Below, piece by piece: positions 33,163-44,695 of a DNA stretch of 64,000 nucleotides. The notes below the pieces were generated by a model, which was not told the origin of the DNA, made no database searches, and saw only the letters and a program-made list of their open reading frames with translations. A program made the translations under genes and the position numbers. This DNA is from Lepidurus packardi (lineage: Eukaryota > Arthropoda > Branchiopoda > Notostraca > Triopsidae). How positions within the stretch are numbered: the stretch's first letter is position 1; every line of letters begins with the position of its first letter. The stretch is taken from the NCBI GenBank assembly GCA_023053545.1, contig JAKZAN010000004.1:930001-994000 (forward strand), written 5' to 3'.

Positions 33163-34330
33163 CCGTAGATAAATGGAGCAAGTTCAGTATTTTACCAGCG
33201 GTTATAGAGCTCGCCTAGGGGAAGGGCGGTTTGAAATTGTGAGCTTCACTTTTACTTTTGCCTATCCTGGAGTCGCATGATATGCCAACGTGCGTTCACT
33301 CTTCCTTTCGTTACGAATACGTATCGCTATAAATGAAGTAGTTCTTCCTATGGTAATATTGACAGTGTATTATCTGTAGACTTTCCTATAGTTAATAATG
33401 TGGACCGAAACTGTTTTATACACTTTGACGAAGTGCTAATAATCATATAAAAAAACAAGCCGAAAATTTTTCTATGCTATTACTAGAGCTACAAATTTCT
33501 TTAAATTCACATTGTCATTTACATATAATTCACATTATGATTCTTTAAAAATCCGAATGGGAACAGTATTTCCTATTACTAACGGTATTTTCATTAACAC
33601 TTGATTGAATTTATAAAAATAGTTAATTATTTTTAGGTAATTTTTAGGTAGAATTAATGCAATTAAACTATTTATTGCTGACCTATAACTAACTTTATGT
33701 CCATTAACATTTGATTGAGTTTATGAAAATAGTATAATCTTGGTATTTTTTGTAGCAAGACTTAATGCCATGCAAACGATCCTCTGCGTATCTGATCTCA
33801 GAATAACTTTTAACTATGTAAGAGTTTTTTCTAAAAAAAAATCGCAAGATTTTGGGACAAGTTGACTTTTCGGTGAGCCTGATCAGGTACTATAAGATCC
33901 TTGGCTCCAAAAGGTTTTGGTACTATAATCTAAAATTTATTGGCAAAAGATTTAGTTTAAGCTGGTTTTAAGCGAAATTTGACTTGAAATCTAATCATAA
34001 AACTTCTATTAAACAGAGTTCCTATTGATCTAGACAAGGGAAGGCTGTCAAACTTTCAAACTCATGCTACGCAATATTGGTTTCAAGAAAGCTTGAGCGA
34101 TCCCATTATCTTAAAATCGTAACTATGACCACAGCACATAATATGCAGATCCCCTTTACACTGGGACTGATTGAAACGATTAACTCTACAAGAAGTTTAA
34201 TCTTGCTTTCAAATTTCATGGTAAATTATCCTAATTGAGTAGTTTAGGCAAAATCAATGTACACAAGTGTTTTGCGTTGTAAAATGTATTAATAAATAAA
34301 TCTCCTATTTAGTGACAATTTGTTGGCAAT
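33163..34330. other. Intergenic, homologous to 50.0-50.95 kb
   Basis: AT-rich spacer. Blocks such as ACATTTGATTG, AGTTTATAAAAATAGTT, CTTCTATTAAACAGA and TATTAATAAATAAATCTCCT recur at 50.3-50.94 kb and, more weakly, at 43.4-44.0, 46.2-46.9 and 59.1-59.7 kb, showing that the whole cuticle gene unit was multiplied, not just the coding part. No gene seen. Confidence 0.6.
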
Positions 34331-34908
34331 TTAATAACGGGCGGGGGTGGGGTAGACAGCTGAGGCACGGTAGGCGACTGGAGCAACATAGGCGGTTGCA
34401 CCGTAGACCATGGGAGCAGCATAAGCTGAGGCAGAGCCTGTTGGGGGACGGACGGTGGCCCACACGGCGGCGACTTCTGGGGTGTATTCGGGGGCGACGG
34501 GCAAGTGGTCACCCATGGGTCGGAATCCGTTCTCGTCAGCCACCCAGGTCAAAGCGATGCGTTGCCCTTCGGGGGTAATGAAAGAAGAAGATCCGCGGTT
34601 GGTGTTGCCCATTTCCGTGCCGATCAACTTCTGGACTTGAGCTTCTTCTCGGGTCGTTCCGTCAGATGAAGCGTAGCTAGAAAACACGTAGTTTTAAGTG
34701 GGAATAATTTTAAAAAGACTAAATGAAACGACGTAAAAATGCAGTGAAAAGAAACTTACCTCCATTGGCTGCTTCCGTCTGGGTTGCGGACATCGCTTTG
34801 GCTCACAATGGTGATCTCTGGTCGTTGAGCGTTGCTGGAGTAAGCTGCAGGGTACACGCTAGCTGCGGAAGCAGCGGCCAAGAAAGCGACGACCAAGAAA
34901 ATTTTCAT
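34331..34908 (-). CDS. RR-1-type cuticle protein C
   Basis: Exons 34908-34760 and 34676-34331 (phase 2), 164 aa. Signal peptide MKIFLVVAFLAAASA, slightly different from the MKFFLIAA of the others, then SVYPAAYSSNAQRPEITIVS. RR core SSSFITPEGQRIALTWVADE and GDHLPVAPEYTPEVAAVWAT. The tail mixes YAAP/YGAT/YVAP units and ends YPTPARY. The promoter-proximal sequence (CTCAAGCGAGATGGAAGTGG) is shared with the gene at 44,057. The fragment at 50,959 is a copy of its 3' end. Confidence 0.93.
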
Positions 34909-34937
34909 TGTTGGTTTGGAAGTATCGGAGGATGAAG

Positions 34938-34977
34938 ACTAAACTGACTTGATCTAAGCTAGACGCTTGGTTTTATA
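34938..34977 (-). promoter_or_regulatory. Core promoter of cuticle gene C
   Basis: TATAAAACC with a slightly changed initiator, GTCAGTTTAGT, at the family spacing. Confidence 0.7.
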
Positions 34978-36119
34978 CCTCAAGCGAGATGGAAGTGGAG
35001 CAACCTGGAACAAGTGCCTTGGTTTCAATGTCACCTAGAGGAAAGGCGATCTTGTCATAGGCATACCTTTTACTTTCGTTTGTCCAGGTACGGGTATGTT
35101 CATCCTTTCCCTAAGTTAACGAGACCTTATGACTCGATCATAAGGTCCGTGATTTCTTCATGCATGTTTTCAAGGACAGTCTTGACCATGTTGTGCTAAT
35201 CCTCCGTACTTTGTATTTTCATCTTTTCTTATAACATTCACATTTCCCGTGTTTAAGGTAGTAGCACTATTCTAGTGTCAGTTACGAAAAGACACACTTA
35301 TGACACATTGATCTTGAAAAGCGCGCTATGGTAAAGGGCGACCTTTCAAGCTTTAATTGAAAAACAAGCCCATGCTGTACGATTACTGGTCGTCTTTCCA
35401 GTAGTGTGTACTCTAGGTGTCCTGTGTAGAAGATTAATTTCAGTTAATCTTACATACTAACTCAGTTAATCTACATATTAACTGCACCCTACACTACTAG
35501 TGTCGCTAGTCAAGTGAAAAGATGGGAAAACTAGTAACGAAATACGTGCTTAGTATGTATCAAATTTATTGTGAACAAAACATTAATTGAAAAATATAGA
35601 AAAAGCCCTGTAAGAATTTGAGTCTGTATAGTAGCAACTCTAACGGCAACTATTGCAGTTCCGCAGTTGCCCTCCCGCCCGCGTCTCTTTTGTTCAGGTT
35701 GAAGATGGTGCAACTGTAGTGCAACGGCACGTTAAAACTGTCACAACAATACCAGTGAAAAACCCGATAAGCTTGAGTTGCATCAAGTTATTTTTAGGAA
35801 ACCATCACATGGATGTTGGAGGCAAGTGAGGCTACCAAAGCGTAAGGAATGGCTAGGATATATCTGCGCCTCACAATAGTAAAGTTTTCATTTAATTATT
35901 TGTTAATTTTGTTAGTTATTAAAGTTATGTTTTTAAAATAAACTTACGGAAGAGTTTTTCAAAGAGCTTATTCAGCAGGTTTATACTGATCACTGCAATC
36001 CTTATTGTATTACTTGCTATTTTGTGAAGTATATTGTTGCGGGCGTAACAAACAAACAAATCATTACATTTTCTAGCTGAGCTCAGTGTAACTTTATATA
36101 AAGTCAGTACGTCGTCAGT
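34978..36119. other. Intergenic, upstream of gene C
   Basis: The first 200 bp resemble the upstream sequence of the gene at 44,057 (TTTCAATGTC, AAGGGCGA, TTTTACTTTC, TTCATGCATGTTTTCAA). The rest is AT-rich with no gene recognised. Confidence 0.45.
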
Positions 36120-36360
36120 TTAAGCTTGTTTTCTGTTTAAACTTTTCTTTTGAATCTAGGAAATACTGGAATGTAATGGCGAGTAGTAAGATACGGTCTG
36201 CAATTCACGAAAGTCTTAGTTCAAGGCGAATATGTGTATATATCTAACTCAGATATCCGTAGCTAGAAAATCGCAGATGGGGGAGCCATCCGTTGCAGTG
36301 AATTGATGGCTGTACACAAGGGTTTCTGAATGTATAGAAAGCCGCAGGTCAAGTAACTGT
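36120..36360 (-). pseudogene. Collapsed copy of the cysteine-rich gene
   Basis: About 36,120-36,235 matches the 3' flank and end of the intact gene (TTCTGTTTRAG, AATCCAGGATAT-like, GCAATTCACGAAA for GCATTTCAGAGAAA). It jumps directly to the ATATCCGTAGCTAGAAAATC / GCAGATGGGGGAGCCATCCG part of exon 2 near 36,245. The whole middle of exon 2 is deleted. The right end meets a retrotransposon-derived fragment. Confidence 0.65.
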
Positions 36361-36895
36361 TTCATACGCGTTCAGTTTCATACGCAATTCTTCTGGCTCT
36401 GCTGAGTCGATCAAGCGATTAACGACAAGTCCTTCTTGGCTGGAAATATCAATTGTTGGGTAGGCCTGCTTCAAGGTGTGAGGAAGTAGGTAAACAAATT
36501 CCAGCACGGTCTCACCCCTACATCTTACCATCTCTTCAAGTTTTCGCTGAGACTTCTTTTTCTTGAAAAATTTCACATAACGCGGCCACAGCACTTTCAT
36601 AATTCGATTGTGTATCTTTGTCCAGCGCTGAGTACACTCTTCCGCTCGTCCGCGTAAGCACATTGCAATGTGTTCCACTTTTTTGAGTCTTCCAAACTAC
36701 TGAATTCTGCATAGCGATCGAACAACCGATATCAAGCTTCACAATCGTCTCCCGTACCGGTGGATCTCGAAAAATCGGAAAGAAAGAAATTTGGAAAGAT
36801 CGGCCGTCGATTCTACCGACTGCGCTACTGTGGTAAACCCCAAACTTGGGTAAAGACATCAAACTGTATTGATAGCAAATATGAAGTATGTACAA
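36349..36895 (-). mobile_element. Fossil gag-like fragment of an LTR retrotransposon
   Basis: A worn piece of gag-type sequence: a Leu/Arg-rich segment with CLRGRAEECTQ and, nearby, YESAVAALCEIFQEKEVSAK, a pattern seen in gag of Ty3-like elements. It is short and broken in at least two places. No polymerase, envelope or terminal repeats are visible nearby. It lies against the right edge of a collapsed host-gene copy. Family assignment is tentative; age looks old relative to the neighbouring duplications. Confidence 0.45.
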
Positions 36896-37173
36896 AGAAG
36901 TAGGTCAAACGGATTTAAATAGTAATCAGTTCCTAGTATGGAGAGAAAGGTCAGATAGTCTCAAGGGTAATAAGACTAAGGAATGCAACATTTACATTCA
37001 CTTCTAACTTACTACAGTCTCACTATCAATTTCGATACTAATTATCTAAGTTGAGTAGGTTTGGCTCAAGAGTTTTCGTTTGCATATATTCAGTCAATCA
37101 ATGTACACAGTTGTTTTGCGTCGTAATATTTATTAATAAATATATCTTCTATCAAGGGGCAATTTTGTGTACT

Positions 37174-37746
37174 TTAGTAACGAGAAGGGGCCGGGTAGAC
37201 AGCGGGTGCACGGTAGGTGACGGGAGCAACATAGGCGGGCGTACGGTAAGTGGTGGGGGCAACATAGGCGGGGGCAGCATACGCTGAGGCAGAGTAGGTT
37301 GGGGGACGGACGGTGGCCCACACGGCGGCGACTTCCGGGGTGTATTCGGGGGCGACGGGCAAGTGGTCACCCATGGGTCGGAATCCGTTCTCGTCAGCAA
37401 CCCAGGTCAAAGCGATGCGTCGGCCTTCGGGGGTAATGAAAGAAGAAGATCCGCGATTGGTGTTGCCCATTTCGTTACCGATCAACTTCTGAACTTGGGC
37501 TTCTTCGCGGGTCGTGCCGTCAGATAATTCGTAGCTATAAAATACATAGACTTAAATGTAAAGAATCTTAAAGTGCTTTGTAAAGAAAAAAGCTTACCTC
37601 CACTGGCTGCTTCCGTCTGGGTTGCGTACATCGCTTTGGCTCACAAGGGTGATCTCCGGGCGCATTGCGTTGATGGAAGAAGCTGCATGGTACATGCTAT
37701 TTGCGGAGGCAACAGCCAACAAAGCCGCGATTAAAAAGAACTTCAT
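37174..37746 (-). CDS. RR-1-type cuticle protein D
   Basis: Exons 37746-37598 and 37534-37174 (phase 2), 169 aa. Signal peptide MKFFLIAALLAVASA, then NSMYHAASSINAMRPEITLV. RR core RGSSSFITPEGRRIALTWVA and GFRPMGDHLPVAPEYTPEVA. The tail alternates APAYVAPTTYRTP and APVTYRAPA units and ends YPAPSRY. With the genes at 44,057, 45,663 and 59,722 it forms the MYHAAS subgroup. A shared upstream block lies at 38,001. Confidence 0.93.
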
Positions 37747-37773
37747 AGTTGTTTGGAGGTTTCAGAGTCGGAA

Positions 37774-37813
37774 ACTGAACTGATTATTCTGAACCACAGC
37801 CAGTGCTTTTATA
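37774..37813 (-). promoter_or_regulatory. Core promoter of cuticle gene D
   Basis: TATAAAAGC then, at the family spacing, ATCAGTTCAGT on the minus strand. Confidence 0.8.
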
Positions 37814-38000
37814 CCTGGGTCAACGGGAACACGCGCAACCTTTTGCCAGCATCTATGGAGTTTGCTTCGGTGAAGGGCGATCTTTACCCCTCATGGATTG
37901 CGCTTTTACTTTAATTTGTTCAATTGGAAATGCAGAAGAGGTTTCGTTCCTCTCATTGTCGAGAAAACCGTATTGTGGTAGAGTTTCCGCCCTTACCAAT

Positions 38001-38030
38001 TGGGTGAAGGTCGTCTGGGCCTGTTCATGG
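38001..38030 (-). promoter_or_regulatory. Conserved distal block of cuticle gene D
   Basis: GGTGAAGGTCGTCTGGGCCT then GTTCATGG (plus-strand reading), 188 bp upstream of the TATA box. The same block sits 188 bp upstream of TATA in the gene at 59,722 and 183 bp upstream in the gene at 45,663. The AAGGTCG core resembles a monomeric nuclear-receptor half-site (FTZ-F1 or ecdysone-response type); that reading is inference. Confidence 0.5.
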
Positions 38031-38366
38031 TCTTGGCGAACAAAACACCCCAAGTTCGACGTTTGAATTAGAGAGGTCGTAGGGTAGAGCAAGACCTACA
38101 ATCTTTAAGTAGTATCTCTATCCTTCGCTTTTTATTATTCCCAGTACATAAAAATAGAGGAATTGACTAGAAAATAACTGAAATACTCAGAATCCCCGGA
38201 GAACGAAGGGCAAAAGATAAAGCATGCAATTAAGAACGAGAGATCCTTGCAGACATTTCTGAAAAAACTGAAAGTAAATATAGCTTGTAGAATCATGACT
38301 TACAGTAAATTGACTTGTCTAGCAACGAAAAGGCTTCATTACTATTTAATGTTTTTTTAATACTTC

Positions 38367-39903
38367 TAGAGGCGGACTGGCCCAACAGCTGTCGATGCGG
38401 ATTTTTCCCCCCCGGCGCCACTGAACTGTGAAACTATGTATCAACTCCAAGGGGTTCGAAACTCCGTTTCCAGGTGTACGAATGCTACAAAAAATGGTGT
38501 AACCCTGACAAATTGCAGAGTTACAAGGGCTACAAATAGGCTACAATGTTACAAACCACGGTTCCAAAATATAAAGTTTCAAAGCTACACATATTATCAA
38601 TAGCTATATTATAAATTAGAATCTCGCTTACACGGGGGCAACTCAAGTTGGCCTTGCAACGCAGACACTTGATGGCAGCTATTGTCTTGCCTAGTAATTG
38701 CTCTTCGCTTGGAAACTCGAAGTCTTCCGAAACGAAATGAACTTTGTCTTGGTTTGCCTCAACCCATGCGTTTATCTTTTTTGCAAGTGTGTAAATTGGG
38801 ACAAGCTTCGCAGCCGCTGAAGAAATTGTTTTAGACGCATCTGCTGTTTGCATAGAAGTTCCTGGACTATGCAGATTCTCGTATACAGCTGATTTTTTTT
38901 TACCGAATCTTTGTAGCGGGACTTCTTTGATAATGGTTCAAAACCAGCAATCCTTTTCTTAGCGTATTCTACAGTATGCTTCAATTGTATTAGCTCACCG
39001 GGCATGAACTCGAATTCCTCCGGCATGGTAGAAAAGAAATCTCCAAAAATTAACTTTCGCTCGGAAGTCCAGTTTATCCAGCGCTTTGCTACTTTCGTTC
39101 TTACCCGCGTCTCTATTTGCTTAAGCGCATCATTGTCAAGTTCCGATAAACTAAGCCAACTATTATACCCCGAAGTCTTAAGCAGTTGAGCAATATGCGG
39201 TCGCAATACACAGGATTTTGCTAAATCTTCGAATAAAGCTTTCTCGGCAGTTGAAACATAGTCTCTTCTGTCTGCGTTTCTACTTCTTTAGACATTGTAA
39301 CAAAATAAAAATGTAGTTTGTTTCTACACTATGGGCTTCGGCTTTGGCTTTGAACTAATGCACTTTGAACTACTGACCTTGAACTAACGCACTGCAAGTT
39401 TTAACTTGCAATTTGTGGCGTATTGTTATTGAATCAGGCATGGTTTGGATGATGAACCGCGATTCACTCCATTCGCGATTGACCCAAGGAAATACTCTAC
39501 AATTTGCAGATTCCTGGGTTACTGTTTAGCATGTGGGGAGTAAAGTGAACAAGGGCCGAAGGGAAGGCTACTGGGTTACAAAACTACAAAATATGGTTAC
39601 AAAATTAGAAAGTACGGTAATAAAGCTACAAACAACGGTTACAACGCTACAAAGTACTGTTGGTGTTGCAAAGCTAAAACTAAAGTTACAACGGTTATTG
39701 TAGGGGTACAAAGCTACAATCTATGTAATTGTTAAGTTATTCAGTCACAAGTGAAGTTACACGTGCTACAAAGATATACAATTGTAACCGACTTTGCAGG
39801 GTGTACGAGGCCACAGTCAAGTTTCGAACCCCTTGATCAACTCTGAAAGGCGCCAGCGTGACCAGCGCCTGCGACATTAGTCGGACGGGCCAGTCCATCC
39901 CTG
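38367..39903. mobile_element. 1.5-kb DNA transposon with long TIRs and an unrecognised ORF
   Basis: Left end TAGAGGCGGACTGGCCC and right end, inverted, CAGGGATGGACTGGCCC. The similarity continues inward (GGCGCC, then TCAACTCCAAGGGGTTCGAA versus TGATCAAGGGGTTCGAAACT). Inside, on the minus strand, about 39,290-38,530 encodes fragments of one protein (LLKTSGYNSWLSLSELDNDA, IFGDFFSTMPEEFEFMPGEL, then AAIKCLRCKANLSCPR with a possible CxxC site). It contains at least two frame changes. Runs of GTTACAAAGCTACAA-like words flank the ORF on both sides. Superfamily not recognised; no transposase motif seen. Confidence 0.65.
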
Positions 39904-40307
39904 CATGAATCTCTTTTATATGCAAGCCATTTTTATAGGTTTAGTACCGGGTAGGGGGAGTTTAGGCGGAACGCCCAGAGCAAGTGAACCATTTGGTCTG
40001 CTGTATCTTTTTTTCAAAATATTAGAATCTTCGTAAATTATCCCCTTTGTAAAGTACGGAAAAAAAATAAACGAAGTAAAACCCTCTTTGTGTTTTAAGT
40101 ACAGTTTTATATTTTACCGTTTGACGTTTTTGTAAGTCTTTGAGGTGGGTGAATGAAAAGTTTGTATTCACGTAGAAATTTCAAATTTAGATTAGCCGTA
40201 AGCTTTATGTAGATGCTGTATTGTAATGGGTGAAGAAGTTATGAGGAAACTATATTAGCTAATATATTTAAAGCGCCTAATTGGAAATTTAGACAATTTT
40301 TCATTAT
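39904..40307. other. Intergenic
   Basis: AT-rich, no gene recognised. Confidence 0.4.
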
Positions 40308-42316
40308 TCACTCGAATTCGTCACATTCACGGCTACGACTTAACTGCTGTGGTAAGGTGAGTACGCAATCATTGATCAGATAGTAAGTGATAACGGTGCC
40401 AAAAACCTGCAACAAAAAAACAACAGCATTTAAACCAAACTTCTTCAATAAAAAATGCTCTTACGGATGGAATAATTTTCCTGTTTATAGTGAATAAACC
40501 ACAGGCGCTGATTTCCACATTCTTGGCTGTTATGCGACTATGGAAAGACAGAAGTTGGACGTCCAAAGAACCATGCTCATCTTTAAAGTCCCCATCGCAA
40601 AATGGTATTCCCACGACTACCTCCTTACACCTATTCGCCTATGGAAAAAAAATTTTAAATGCTATATAGTAAATCTTTATATTTCTATATAATTAAAATT
40701 AATTTATATGATATAATAGATACAGTACAAAAAGCGCTTACAGCTATGGGGATTAAGTCCGCAGCCCATATCACAAACAAAAGTTCAGCAATACGCTGAA
40801 CAAGCAGCACCATTACGTTTATCAAGGAAATGGATTCGGCAGTATTTTGGAAATCAACCTGAAGCGCCAGTTTTGAAACGCAATACAAGTGTCCCATGAT
40901 GTGCAAGATATGGCACACAAGATAGAGCAGCAAGGCCATGCCGATATAGGCGTTAACATCGCTGACTGCCTTTTCAAGCAGGACGGAAGTAGCTTGTAGC
41001 TTCTTAAGACGATTTCGAAATTTCTGCGACTGGCCAACGTCATGGGTCAGTGTGTTCTCCAAAATGTCGACTTGGTAAGGAGAAGGAAGGTTAGGGTACA
41101 AGTCATGGCGTATTTTGTCTGCAAAGCCGTGGTAACAGCTGGCTAGTGTACGGCAAAACATGAAAAGCTGTATCGGCACGACCCATGTTGAAACGTAATA
41201 AAACACAAACATAAATCCGTGGGTGATGTTCCCAATAAGTGGAATTCCGGTACCCAGTGTAAAGATGGGACTTTGCAAGGCTTTGGATTCCTCATAGGTA
41301 AGATAAATCCACATGAGGTTAGATATTATCTAAATCACTTAGTTAAGTTTAAGTCTGTATTTTAGCTGGCCCTTCAAAATATCATTCGTACCGTTAGCGA
41401 CTCCAGAAATAGGACGAGAATCGTCAAGGGCCATAAGTTGAAGCTCGTGAAGTTTGAGCACAAATATCCTTGTATCTCGTTACCCAAGCAGCGCAATTTG
41501 GTCCCAAATTGGTCCCATTAACGTCCCCGACGTTACAAATTGACGTCACTTTCCGACGTCAAGATGGATGGACAATTGGAGGTCACCTTTACGATTTAGG
41601 AACGGCAAATTTATACGGTTAAAGAAATCGTTGCTTCTACGTCGAAAAAACGTCGCTTAAAACGGTATTTTCTGACGTGAATATACCGTTTAATATACCG
41701 TTTATATACCGTTAATATACCGTTTAATACCGTGAATGAATGTTTTAGATGGCTTAAAGCTTAAAGCTATCGTCCCGTGTGGACGTTAACGTATCGTCAC
41801 CTGTCGACGTTCGTAGCGCTGGTCAATTGGATGTCGCACAAACGTTGCACAAACGTTGCTTTCGACGTCAAACGGTCAAAAAAAGCCGTCGTTTCGACCA
41901 AGATGTGCTACTTGGGTAATAGTATTAAGAGCTGATTCTAAAGCCGATATACTGACAAAACCAATTCGAGGAATAATAACTGTGTTGCAAATCATGCTGC
42001 TAACAAGCAATATGCTAACTAATGCACCAGCTTTGGATCGTGCTAGCATCGTGCTAATCATATTGTCGATGGTCAGCGTGATTTGTAGGGCCAGGGCTAG
42101 TATCCAGAGAACGGTAGTAATATGAAGTCTGGCGAATCGAATGCGAAGGAATCCGGAACTTACTGACGTGACGAGAACAGGTAGACAACCCATCCATTTT
42201 AGGAAAGAGACGATTTTCAATATAGCTAATACAGAACTAGGGTAATACTCGTTTGAAGTGGACCCAGCAGTGGGTTCCACTTTAGTCTTGCTTTCCTTGC
42301 TTGGTAATACCCACAT
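40308..42316 (-). pseudogene. Gustatory-receptor-like gene interrupted by a MITE
   Basis: Third receptor copy. Exon 1 starts at 42,316 (MWVLPSKESKTKVEP) and shares YYPSSVLAILKIVSFLKWMG, but it is split after LESALNTI by a 434-bp insertion at 41,483-41,916. Its tail (ARAST.NL-type region, GTACGA donor) resumes at about 41,480. Exon 2 is open (TYEESKALQSPIFTLGTGIP, VVPIQLFMFCRTLASCY, IAELLFVIWAADLIP), but its acceptor position reads GTGG where the intact gene has GCAG. Exon 4 keeps GTVITYYLI and then diverges, losing the final Q-Y of the signature, and stops at 40,308-40,310. It is almost certainly non-functional. Confidence 0.82.
41483..41916. mobile_element. 434-bp MITE with TA target duplication
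   Basis: Ends CCCAAGCAGCGCA and, inverted, CCCAAGTAGCACA, flanked on both sides by TA. The sequence that would result on removal (TCTCGTTAATAGTATT) aligns with the uninterrupted paralogue (TCTTTTTGATAGTATT). The interior is rich in GACGTC/ACGTT words and ATATACCGTTTA repeats. TA duplication suggests a Tc1/mariner-type source; no transposase. Confidence 0.8.
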
Positions 42317-42770
42317 GCTTTTGGTTCGACTCTTGGTCAAGTACTAACGAATTGTCACTCTGATAACCTGTACAGCCTTAGTACTTCGTCATTTCTCACA
42401 TAAGCTGATAGGTATTTTACTCTAATTTATAGGTACGTTTATAAGGGCAAAGTGTCTACTATCTTTCTTAACAAGTGGATGGGGTGGCACCCTCCATGCA
42501 GCCAACATTCAAATTTGAGAAGCAAATAGGAGGATATTCACTTGAGCGTAATCGATTCTCATTTCCTTGCTACTAATATATATTTCAAGGAAAGTATACA
42601 TCGCGCTATTACCGCGACATTCGCAAAGTCAAAATCAATTGTCATTCGTAATGAAATAGATTTATTCAAAAGCAACTTAAAAATTAATAATTGAATATAA
42701 AAATGAAAAAGTCGAATAACTGAATATAAACTAATATAATATAAAAATATAAAAATAATTGAATATAAAA
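42317..42770. other. Intergenic
   Basis: Receptor upstream region followed by an AT-rich run of AATATAAAA-type simple sequence (about 42,680-42,770). No gene. Confidence 0.4.
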
Positions 42771-44580
42771 ATGATAAACCAGTAGAAAACCTTATGTAAG
42801 AATTCCATCCTAGCGACATCTATCGTCGATATAATTAGGTAAATTTTGACAAATTCTTCAACCGCATAATAGTGAAACCGTGTAAACGGGGACCGCGTAA
42901 ATAGAGGGTTTACTGTATGTCAAACCTTTTGGGTGAAGGTCGTTTGGAACGGTAAACATCCTTGCGAACATATTCCCATCGAGTTCGATGACTGTGTCAG
43001 TAAGATGCACGCGCTTTAGTTCGTACGTGATCTCAAACACGAAGCGAAAACATTGTAAAAGGATTGACTTTCTTCACGTTTCTCTTTGAACCTTTAGGAA
43101 TCTTCAGAATTTCCGCTTTTCGCGTTACATGACGTATGTTAAAGAGATCATGAATGAGTGGACTATAAACTTGAACTTAAAAAACGTGCTTTCTTTATCG
43201 CTTCCAAGGATAATACTGAATGTGTTGTCGTGCAGATTTTTGTCCTGTAGTTTGGAATGTTGACCAAAAATATCCGAATTCTTTCACAAAGTGTCAGCGG
43301 TCTTTCGGAAAATCAATTCAAAACATTTCCTCTTTTGGTATAGTAAAGCTACGAATTGCCTTTCGCCCTGATTCCTAAAAAAAGCGAATAGGAACATTAT
43401 TTCCTACACATAACTGTATTTCCTTTAACATTTGATTGAATTTATAAGAATTATTCAATCCTTTGTAATTTGTTTGCGTTAGACTTTAAGGGAATTCAGA
43501 CTTTGTATTTGACCACATAATATTTTGTAAGAAATTTTTCGGCAAAAATATCGCAATATTCTGAAGAAGAAATCTTGTCGGTGAGCTCTATCAGACGCTA
43601 TAAAGATTATTGGTTCCCAGGTTTTGACACTAGACTTGAAGCTTTAATTTAAAAGAGTTTAGTTCAGGATGATTTTAGGTTAAATTTAACTTAAAAACTA
43701 ACAAGTAACTTCTCTAAACAGAGCTTCTATTATCCTAGAAAACAGAAGGAGCGTTACTTTCTGCGTAATGCTCGTTTCAAAAAAGCCTGATCCTTGCTAT
43801 TTTCATAAACCCGTATCTATGAACACAGTACATTATATGCAAATCACCGATATACTGTGACTGACAAAAATGGTTAAAAATTTAAGGGTTTAAATCCCGC
43901 TCTTAAATTTCAATGTTAATTACTTAATTGAGTCGCCTTGGTTAAAGAGCTTTCGTTAGCTTATGGGTTCATAAAGGTACACAATTTTTTGCGTTATAAT
44001 ATTTATTAATAAATACACCTCATATGGTCACATCTAGGGGCAATTTGTTTGTCAATTTAATAACGGGCAGGGGCAGGGACGACAGCGGGTGCACGGTAAG
44101 TGACGGGAGCAACATAGGCGGGTGCACGGTAGACGGTGGGCGCAGCATAGGTGGGGGCAGCATAAGCTGAGGCAGAGTAGGTTGGGGGACGGACGGTGGC
44201 CCAGACGGCGGCGACTTCTGGAGTGTATTCGGGGGCGACGGGCAAGTGGTCACCCATGGCTCGGAATCCGTTCTCGTCAGCAACCCAGGTCAAAGCGATG
44301 CGTTGGCCTTCGGGGGTAATGAAAGAAGAAGATCCGCGGTTGGTGTTGCCCATTTCCTTGCCGATCATCTTCTGGACTTGAGATTCTTCACGGGTCGTGC
44401 CGTCAGATAATTCGTAGCTATAAAAAACACAAATTTAAGTTCAAAGAATATCCAATTATTTGTTAAAAGAAACCTACCTCCATTGGCTGCTTCCGTCTGG
44501 GTTGCGGACATCGCTTTGTCTAACAATGGCGATCTCCGGGCGCATTGCGTTGCTGGGAGAAGCTGCATGGTACATGCTAT
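42771..44580. repeat. Left arm of a large inverted repeat (palindrome)
   Basis: Mirror image of 45,709-47,517. Paired positions add up to 90,289 at the first codon, at the stop codon and at 42,919/47,370, so there is no net insertion or deletion over about 1.7 kb; by eye the arms are identical over long stretches. The outer 150 bp (from about 42,915 outward) are more diverged and include TACAGTAAACCCTCTATTTA and GCGGTCCCCGTTTACACGG, a pogo/Tigger-like terminal sequence. The arm holds cuticle gene E from the end of its signal peptide through the 3' flank. Confidence 0.9.
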
Positions 44581-44626
44581 TTGCGGAGGCAACAGCCAAG
44601 AAAGCGGCGATCAAGAAGAACTTCAT
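44057..44626 (-). CDS. RR-1-type cuticle protein E (left palindrome gene)
   Basis: Exons 44626-44478 and 44417-44057 (phase 2), 169 aa. Signal peptide MKFFLIAAFLAVASA, then NSMYHAASPSNAMRPEIAIV. RR core IGKEMGNTNRGSSSFITPEG and RIALTWVADENGFRAMGDHL; the tail has YAAPTYAAPTVYRAP units and ends VVPAPARY. From codon 17 on it is the same as the mirror gene at 45,663, but its leader differs (F versus L at residue 9, several silent changes). Its promoter is of the gene C type (CTCAAGCGAGATGGTACTGG), not of the gene D type. It therefore looks like a hybrid produced by conversion or by an inversion breakpoint in the signal peptide. Confidence 0.94.
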
Positions 44627-44655
44627 TGTTGATTTGGAAATATCGGAGTATGAAG

Positions 44656-44695
44656 ACTGAACTGATTTGGTAGAAGAAAGAAGTTCGCTTTTATA
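44656..44695 (-). promoter_or_regulatory. Core promoter of cuticle gene E
   Basis: TATAAAAGC and ATCAGTTCAGT on the minus strand at the family spacing. Confidence 0.8.

Noticed and set aside
36349-36895. A host gene on the minus strand
   Set aside because: The sequence pattern is gag-like and worn, so it is listed as a retrotransposon fossil.
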